This document shows positions 58,759-64,000 of a stretch of DNA of 64,000 nucleotides, one piece after another. The notes beneath the pieces are model-generated. The model was not told where the DNA came from and did no database searches. It saw only the letters and a list, made by a program, of their open reading frames with translations. Positions within the stretch are counted from its first letter, which is position 1; every line of letters starts with the position of its first letter. The position numbers and the translations under genes are program-made. This DNA comes from Streptomyces rimosus subsp. rimosus (lineage in GTDB: Bacteria > Actinomycetota > Actinomycetes > Streptomycetales > Streptomycetaceae): contig NZ_JOCQ01000013.1 in the NCBI RefSeq assembly GCF_000720725.1, positions 1 through 64,000 of the forward strand, given 5' to 3'.

Positions 58759-58971
58759 CGCTGACCGGGCGCGCCGGGGCCGGTCTCGACACGGCCGTTA
58801 GGCTGCGCAACAGCACGTACGCGGGACGTACACCGCGCATTGGCGGGGCATACGCCGGGCGTACGGCGCTCGTGCCGGGCGCCGGCGCGTGCCGGGACGG
58901 TACGGGACCGTGGCGCGCCGGCACGGCAGCGGTGCGCGACGAGCAGGCACTCGGTGGACCAGGAGGCGGAC

Positions 58972-59181
58972 ATGGCGTGGACGTGGCGGTTCGAGAAGGC
59001 CGACGGTACGGAGGTGGAGCCCGCGGTGCAGCCGGAGGACTTCACGACCCAGGGGGACGCGGAGTCCTGGATCGGCGAGGTGTGGAAGGACCTCCTCGAC
59101 GGGGGCGCCGACAAGGTGACGCTCTTCGAGGACGGCACCGAGATCTACGGGATGAGCCTGCACGCCGAGGCGGCGGGCTGA
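58972..59181 (+). CDS. small conserved-looking actinobacterial protein
   Basis: 69 residues, acidic: MAWTWRFEKADGTEVEPAV, then DFTTQGDAESWIGEVWKDLLDGGADKVTLFEDGTEIYGMSL. It has a regular alternation of strands and a helix and looks like a complete small domain. The ATG at 58972 follows AGGAGGCG. No function is known to me. It lies in a gap between the CobU-type and HtrA-like genes. Confidence 0.75.
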   Translation: MAWTWRFEKADGTEVEPAVQPEDFTTQGDAESWIGEVWKDLLDGGADKVTLFEDGTEIYGMSLHAEAAG

Positions 59182-59260
59182 CGGAGACGGGCTGACCGGC
59201 CCGGCCCGCGCGCGGCGCGGCCGGGCCCGGTCCGCCCGTCGCCCGCCCGGCCCGGCCTGC

Positions 59261-60355
59261 TCAGATCGTCCCGAGCGTGACCCGCACCGTCTTCCGCTCC
59301 CCGTCCCGGTCGACCGTCACCTCGACCTGGTCGCCGGGCTTGTGGCCCGCCAGCGCCTCCGACAGGTCCTGCATCGTGCTGACGTCCGTCCCGTCGAACT
59401 TGACGATGACGTCACCCGCCTTGATGCCCGCCTTGTCCGCCGGGCCGCCCTGCTTGACGCTCTCGACGCTGACACCGGCCCCCTCGAAGTCCGAGCCCAC
59501 GATGGTGCGGCCGGTGATGCCCAGCGCCGCCCGGCCCGAGTTGGTGACCTTGCCGTTCTTGATGATCTGGTCGGCGATGTTGCGGACGGTGGAGGCCGGG
59601 ATGGCGAAGCCGATGCCCGGGGCCGCGCCCTCGCCCATCTGCGGGTCGGAGGCGGCCAGCGTGGGGATGCCGATGACCTGGTCGGAGAGGTTGACCAGGG
59701 CGCCGCCGCTGTTGCCCGGGTTGATGGCCGCCGAGGTCTGCACCATGTTGGCCAGGGTGGCGCCCGTACCGCCGCCGCTCGCGGGCTCGCTGACGGTGCG
59801 TCCGGTCGCCGAGACGATGCCCTGGGTGACGCTGCCGGACAGCCCCAGCGGGCTGCCCATGGCGAGCACGATCTGCCCGATCTCCACCTTGGCGGAGTCG
59901 CCGAAGGCGGCCGGCTTCAGGTCCCCCGGCGCCTTGTCGATCTTGATGACGGCGAGGTCCTGCTCCGGGTAGGAGGCGACCAGCGAGGCGTTCAGCGAGC
60001 GGCTGCCCCGGGCCGTGGTGACCTTGAACGTCTTCTCCCGGCCCACCACATGGGCATTGGTGACGACATGCCCGCGCGCGTCGTAGACCACCCCCGAGCC
60101 CAGCCCCTCCCCGGTGGTGATCTGGACGACCGACGGCAGGACGTCCTTGACCACCCGCTGGTAGGCGTTCTGGAGATCGGTGCTGACGCTGGGGGCCGCC
60201 GCCTTCGCGGGGGAGGTGACGGGGGCCGACGAGGGGGACCGGTCGGCGGAGTCGGGGGAGCCCGGACCGGAGCAGCCGGCCATCAGTGCGGTCGCGCACA
60301 GGGCGGCCGCCGCGGCGACCGCCGCCCTGTGGAGGGAAGTCGGTGAAGGCGTCAT
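59261..60355 (-). CDS. HtrA/DegP-like S1C serine protease lipoprotein with PDZ domain
   Basis: 364 residues. The signal peptide ends in the lipobox LMAGC, so the protease should be anchored outside the membrane. The trypsin-like domain carries the triad: His in TNAHVV, Asp in EQDLAVIK, Ser in GNSGGAL. A PDZ domain follows at ~270-355 (GAGVSVESVKQGGPADKAGIKAGDVIVKFDGTDV). It is likely an envelope quality-control protease. It is 15 bp downstream of the ABC exporter gene on the same strand. Confidence 0.93.
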   Translation of the reverse strand: MTPSPTSLHRAAVAAAAALCATALMAGCSGPGSPDSADRSPSSAPVTSPAKAAAPSVSTDLQNAYQRVVKDVLPSVVQITTGEGLGSGVVYDARGHVVTNAHVVGREKTFKVTTARGSRSLNASLVASYPEQDLAVIKIDKAPGDLKPAAFGDSAKVEIGQIVLAMGSPLGLSGSVTQGIVSATGRTVSEPASGGGTGATLANMVQTSAAINPGNSGGALVNLSDQVIGIPTLAASDPQMGEGAAPGIGFAIPASTVRNIADQIIKNGKVTNSGRAALGITGRTIVGSDFEGAGVSVESVKQGGPADKAGIKAGDVIVKFDGTDVSTMQDLSEALAGHKPGDQVEVTVDRDGERKTVRVTLGTI

Positions 60356-60370
60356 GCCTGGAGTGTCCCG

Positions 60371-62203
60371 TCAGGGCGCGTGGTCCGCCCGGTCATCCGG
60401 CGCCGTGGCGAGAAACTGCGTCGCCGCCAGCTCCCCGTACAACGGATCGCTCGCCACCAGCTCCGCGTGCGTACCGATGGCGCGCACCCGGCCCGCCTCC
60501 ATCACCACGATCCGGTCCGCGAGCGTGACCGTGGACAGCCGGTGCGCCACCACGAGCACCGTGGCCGTACGGGCGGCCTCCGCTACGGTGTCCCGCAGCG
60601 CCAGTTCGTTGACCGCGTCCAGCTGCGAGGTCGCCTCGTCCAGGAGCAGCAGCCGCGGCTCGCGCAGCAGCGCCCGCGCGATCGCGACCCGCTGCCGCTC
60701 GCCGCCGGACAGCTTGCTGCCGCGGTGGCCCACCGGAGTCTCCAGGCCCTCCGGCAGCCGCTCGACCAGGCCGTCCAGCCGGGTCCGCGTCAGGACGCGG
60801 GCCAGCTGGTCGTCGGTGGCGCCGGGCGCCGCGAACAGCAGGTTCTCGCGCAGGGTGCCGGACAGTACGGGCGCGTCCTGCTCGACGTAGCCGATCTGGG
60901 AGCGCAGCCGGTCCAGCGGCCAGTCCCGTACGTCCGTGCCGTCGACCAGCACCCGGCCGCCGTCCGCCTCGTAGAACCGTTCCACCAGCCCGAAGACGGT
61001 GGACTTGCCGGCGCCGGACGGGCCGACGAACGCCGTCATGCCGCCGCCGGGCACCACGAAGTCCACACCGTGGTGGACGGGCGGCAGGTCCGGACGGTAG
61101 CGGAAGGTGACCCCCTCGAAGGCGACGCTCGCGGGCTTGGTGGGCTCCTCATGGGCGGCTTGCCCGTCGGCCCCCTCCAGAGGCTCCGTCTCCAGGTCCT
61201 CCGCCTCCGCCATCCGGGCGATCGCCGCCGACCCCACCTGGTAGGCGGACGCCGCCTCCACCAGCCGGGATATCGGGTCGATCAGGTAGAAGAGATAGAG
61301 CAGGAACGCGACCAGGGTGGCGATGTCGGTGGCCCCCGAGGCCACCCGCGCGCCGCCGACGCCCAGCACGGCCAGGAAGGAGACCTGGACCGCGAGCCCC
61401 ACCGAGGACCCCGCGAGGGACTGCCACTTCGCGGCCCGTACGCCGCCGCGCCACGCCTCGCGGGCGGCCGCCTCGATGGCCGCCTCCTCCCGCCGCTCCG
61501 CGCCGGACGCCTTGACCGTGCGGAACGCGCCGAACGTCCGCTCCAGCGCCGTGGAGATCGCCCCCACGGCCTCCTGCGCCTGCTTCGTCGCCTTGGAGAT
61601 CCGCGGCATGACCAGCGCCATCGAGCTGCCGATCAGCACGATCACGGCGGCCGTCACCCCGAGCAGCACGGGCTCCAGCAGGGCCATGAACACGATCGCG
61701 CCGGCCAGGGTGGCGAGGCCGGTCCCGGCGGAGACCAGCGACTGGGTGGTGATCGCGCGCAGCAGCGTGGTGTCCGCGGTGACCCGCGACATCAGGTCGC
61801 CGGGCTTGCTGCGGTCCACCGCGGGCATCCGCAGCCGCAGCAGCCGGGCGACGAGCTGACGCCGGGCGGCGAGCACCACGGACTCCGCGGTGCGCTCCAG
61901 GACGTACGCGCCGACCGATTCCGCCACGGCGCCCGCCACCACCAGCGCGGTCAGCAGCACCAGCAGCATGGTGATCGACCCGCTCCCGCCAAGGCGCTCG
62001 ACCAGCGCCTTGGCGGCCAGCGGCTGGACGAGACCGGCGGCCGAGCCGACCAGCGTCAGCAGCCCGCCCAGGGCGATGGCGGCGCGGTGCGGCCGGATGT
62101 GGCCGTACAGCACGCGCCAGGTCTTGCGGACGGGCAGGGAGGGGCCCTGCGGGGGTTCCGCTCCGGCGGCGGTCGAGTCGGTGCTCGTGGTCTCGGTGCT
62201 CAC
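60371..62203 (-). CDS. ABC transporter, fused permease and ATP-binding protein
   Basis: 610 residues: an exporter-type membrane domain with about six helices (residues ~35-330), then an ATP-binding domain with Walker A GPSGAGKST, signature LSGGERQRVAIAR, Walker B LLLLDEATSQLD and a following AHRLS switch. It should work as a homodimer and export a lipid, drug or peptide; nothing in the context fixes the substrate. The GTG at 62203 gives VSTETTSTDSTAAG; a TTG at 62212 adds three residues. Confidence 0.93.
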   Translation of the reverse strand: MSTETTSTDSTAAGAEPPQGPSLPVRKTWRVLYGHIRPHRAAIALGGLLTLVGSAAGLVQPLAAKALVERLGGSGSITMLLVLLTALVVAGAVAESVGAYVLERTAESVVLAARRQLVARLLRLRMPAVDRSKPGDLMSRVTADTTLLRAITTQSLVSAGTGLATLAGAIVFMALLEPVLLGVTAAVIVLIGSSMALVMPRISKATKQAQEAVGAISTALERTFGAFRTVKASGAERREEAAIEAAAREAWRGGVRAAKWQSLAGSSVGLAVQVSFLAVLGVGGARVASGATDIATLVAFLLYLFYLIDPISRLVEAASAYQVGSAAIARMAEAEDLETEPLEGADGQAAHEEPTKPASVAFEGVTFRYRPDLPPVHHGVDFVVPGGGMTAFVGPSGAGKSTVFGLVERFYEADGGRVLVDGTDVRDWPLDRLRSQIGYVEQDAPVLSGTLRENLLFAAPGATDDQLARVLTRTRLDGLVERLPEGLETPVGHRGSKLSGGERQRVAIARALLREPRLLLLDEATSQLDAVNELALRDTVAEAARTATVLVVAHRLSTVTLADRIVVMEAGRVRAIGTHAELVASDPLYGELAATQFLATAPDDRADHAP

Positions 62204-62304
62204 GCTGAACAAGACGCGGGGGAGGGGCGATTACCTGTGCTTCACCCGCAGGTAATTCCGCACAGGGCCGCGGGCACCAGGGGCCCACGCGTGCGCCCGC
62301 GCTC

Positions 62305-63123
62305 CTACCGCCCCTCGCTCCCCGTTCCGCCCCGTACGCCGCACAGGTGCAGCAGCGCCGCCACCGCGCGGTACGGGTCGGTGCGTCCGGCCCGGTCCTC
62401 CGCGGCCAGCAGCCGTTCCAGCTCGCCGTCGGAGGGCAGCGGCGCGTCGTCCGCCGCGGTGTCGGTGAAGATCCGTACGCCGTACCAGGTCTCCAGCGGT
62501 GCGCCGATCCCGTCGAGCGTGGCGGTCAGGGCCGCCAGGCGGTCGGCGCGCGCCTTCAGGCCGAGGCGGTTGACGTACTCGGCGGAGTCGAAGGCGGCCA
62601 GCGCGCCGTCCCAGTCGCCGGACAGGCCCGGCCGCATGGCGAGGGCGTCGGCGTTGCGCACCACCAGGGACAGCAGTCCGCCGGGTGCCAGGACGCGGGC
62701 CAGTCCGGCCAGCATCGGGTCCGGCTCCGCCACGTACATCAGCACGCCGTGGCACAGCACCACGTCGAAGGCGCCGGGCAGGAAGTGCACGCCGGTGTCC
62801 CGGCCGTCGCCCTCGATGAGCTGGACGCGCTCCTGGATGCCGGCCGGTTCCTCCGCCAGTGCCGTGCGGGCGGCCGCCAGCATCGCGGGGTCGGCCTCCA
62901 GGCCGGTGACCTTGTGGCCGGCGCGGGCCAGCCGGAGCGCCTGGGTGCCCTGGCCGGTCCCCACGTCGAGCACCCGCAGCCGCTGTCCCACCGGGAAGCG
63001 CGCCGAGATCTGCTCCTCCAGCTGGCGGGCCACCAGCTCCTGGCGGACCGTGTTGCGCAGTCCGCCCAGCCCGCCCAGCCACCGTACGGCGCCGGGCGAG
63101 AAGCCCGAAGGGGGCGCGTTCAG
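62305..63123 (-). CDS. class I SAM-dependent methyltransferase, apparent CTG start
   Basis: 272 residues. The SAM-binding motif I is VLDVGTGQGTQALRLARAG, with the acidic residue at GLEADPAMLAAARTAL and motif II in AFDVVLCHGVLMYV. The conserved start NAPPSGFSPGAVRWLGGLGGL begins at a CTG that overlaps the TGA of the upstream DUF3043 gene (CTGA); no ATG, GTG or TTG is in frame at that point, so initiation at CTG by coupling is the best reading. Substrate unknown. Confidence 0.82.
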   Translation of the reverse strand: MNAPPSGFSPGAVRWLGGLGGLRNTVRQELVARQLEEQISARFPVGQRLRVLDVGTGQGTQALRLARAGHKVTGLEADPAMLAAARTALAEEPAGIQERVQLIEGDGRDTGVHFLPGAFDVVLCHGVLMYVAEPDPMLAGLARVLAPGGLLSLVVRNADALAMRPGLSGDWDGALAAFDSAEYVNRLGLKARADRLAALTATLDGIGAPLETWYGVRIFTDTAADDAPLPSDGELERLLAAEDRAGRTDPYRAVAALLHLCGVRGGTGSEGR

Positions 63124-63716
63124 GGCCGCTCTCCGCGCTTGACCTGCGGCTTCGGCAGACGCAGCCGGCGCATCTGGAGGGTGCGCATCAGGGCGTACGG
63201 CTTGACGCCCTTCAGGTTCTCGTTCGGGAAGCGCTGCTTGAGGCGCTTGCCCAGCGAGAACCACAGCACGAACGAGTCGATGACGATCAGCACGATGATG
63301 AACAGCCACAGCAGCAGCGCGATGTTCTGGATCCCCGGCTGCCGCAGCATCGTCAGCACCAGGATGATCACGGCCATCGGCAGGAAGAACTCCGCCACGC
63401 ACCAGCGCGAGTCGACGAAGTCGCGCGCGAAGCGCCGCACCGGGCCCTTGTCGCGCACCGGCAGGAACCGCTCGTCACCGTTGGCCAGCGCCTCGCGCTG
63501 CCGGGCCATGTCGGCGCGCCGGGCCTCCCGGGCGGCCTTCTGGGCCTCCTTGCGGTTGGCCGGCGTGTGCGCGCGCGTATGGCGCTGCGACTGCGCCTGG
63601 CTGCGCTTCGGCGTCGGGCGGCCCTTCGGGGCCTGCGGGTCGCGGGGCTGCTTGGGCTCGGACGCGGTCACCTTGGCGGTCGCGGCCTGCTCATCCTTCG
63701 AACGGCTTCGGAACAC
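63120..63716 (-). CDS. DUF3043 domain-containing membrane protein
   Basis: 198 residues. The first ~90 residues are basic and Lys/Arg/Gln-rich (KRSQAQSQRHTRAHTPANRKEAQKAAREARRADMARQREAL), followed by two membrane helices (WCVAEFFLPMAVIILVLTML and NIALLLWLFIIVLIVIDSFVLWF) and a short basic tail. This is the DUF3043 layout, an actinobacterial family of unknown function. The GTG at 63716 has no clear ribosome-binding site. The downstream methyltransferase overlaps its stop by 4 bp, so the pair is coupled. Confidence 0.87.
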   Translation of the reverse strand: MFRSRSKDEQAATAKVTASEPKQPRDPQAPKGRPTPKRSQAQSQRHTRAHTPANRKEAQKAAREARRADMARQREALANGDERFLPVRDKGPVRRFARDFVDSRWCVAEFFLPMAVIILVLTMLRQPGIQNIALLLWLFIIVLIVIDSFVLWFSLGKRLKQRFPNENLKGVKPYALMRTLQMRRLRLPKPQVKRGERP

Positions 63717-64000
63717 ATACGCAAGGGTACGGGTTGGCGGTGCATGGACCACAGCGGCATGGGGAACGATCCGGCAACGGCACGGGCCCGTGGCCGGTGC
63801 GACCTCAGGGACGTAACGGGGTGAAAGGGATGGATGGTGAGGGCCCCGGGCTTTCCCTACTCCCTGCGCCGGATAACCGCGCCGCCCTGATCGTCCTGCA
63901 GGAGGAGCGCATCCGGGTCCGAACAGTGCGGTAATGGAACCGGGGCCCGTACTGTGGGGTCTGTAGATGTGCTGGAGCCGAAGCCCGATGTAACTCGGTC
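63717..64000. other. right end of the window, no gene recognised
   Basis: 284 bp upstream of the DUF3043 gene. It contains its promoter region. A short frame around 63830-63934 is not convincing, and no RNA gene or repeat is evident. A gene may begin beyond the window. Confidence 0.4.

Noticed and set aside
63734..63934. A short plus-strand frame at the right end
   Set aside because: It overlaps the DUF3043 promoter, has no ribosome-binding site and no recognisable sequence.

Overview
The window is chromosomal DNA from a high-GC actinomycete, almost certainly Streptomyces. GC is very high throughout, GTG starts are common, and gene pairs often overlap by 4 bp. It carries a geosmin synthase, a 2-methylisoborneol (2-MIB) locus with a family 2B encapsulin, a GlnR-type glnA promoter, and the glnA / lipA-lipB / pyruvate dehydrogenase / pepA neighbourhood typical of the genus core. 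I saw no rRNA, tRNA, transposase, prophage or CRISPR array.

Layout. 1-11.6 kb: a lysophospholipid acyltransferase cut by the window edge, a receiver-less winged-helix regulator, a rhomboid-like protein, a leaderless V8-type serine protease with a small beta-sandwich partner, two dehydrogenases, an AMP-dependent ligase, a response regulator / histidine kinase / GerMN lipoprotein operon, and a small basic protein behind a promoter matching the PafBC DNA-damage consensus. 11.7-17.8 kb: an earthy-odour island on the minus strand, encapsulin shell, 2-MIB synthase, geranyl-diphosphate methyltransferase, then geosmin synthase. The two terpene synthases share a short P-T-G-[LI]-G-T motif in disordered segments, which raises the possibility that both are cargo of the same protein shell. 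18-25.7 kb: glnA with a GlnR box, RDD protein, DUF4191, lipA, lipB and an HTH/TPR-type regulator. 25.8-31.5 kb: mixed small enzymes and regulators.

31.7-40.5 kb: central 2-oxoacid metabolism, with aceE (E1), a GntR/FCD regulator, a two-lipoyl-domain E2, lpdA (E3) and pepA. The lipoate synthesis genes of the same window supply the E2 cofactor. A perfect 17-bp palindrome in front of aceE is a good candidate operator for the adjacent GntR protein.

40.9-48.4 kb: five consecutive plus-strand genes that look like an exopolysaccharide system of the galactosaminogalactan/Pel type: secreted Agd3/CE18-like deacetylase, PelF-like glycosyltransferase, polytopic membrane protein, spherulin-4-like hydrolase and GH114-like lipoprotein. 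This, with the encapsulated terpene locus, is the most interesting part of the window.

48.4-64 kb: late cobalamin genes (cobS, cobT and a metallo-beta-lactamase/CobU fusion) scattered among an arsenic locus (arsR-acr3 divergent from arsI), an MprF-like lysyltransferase with a membrane partner, methyltransferases, an HtrA-like lipoprotein protease, an ABC exporter and a DUF3043 protein.
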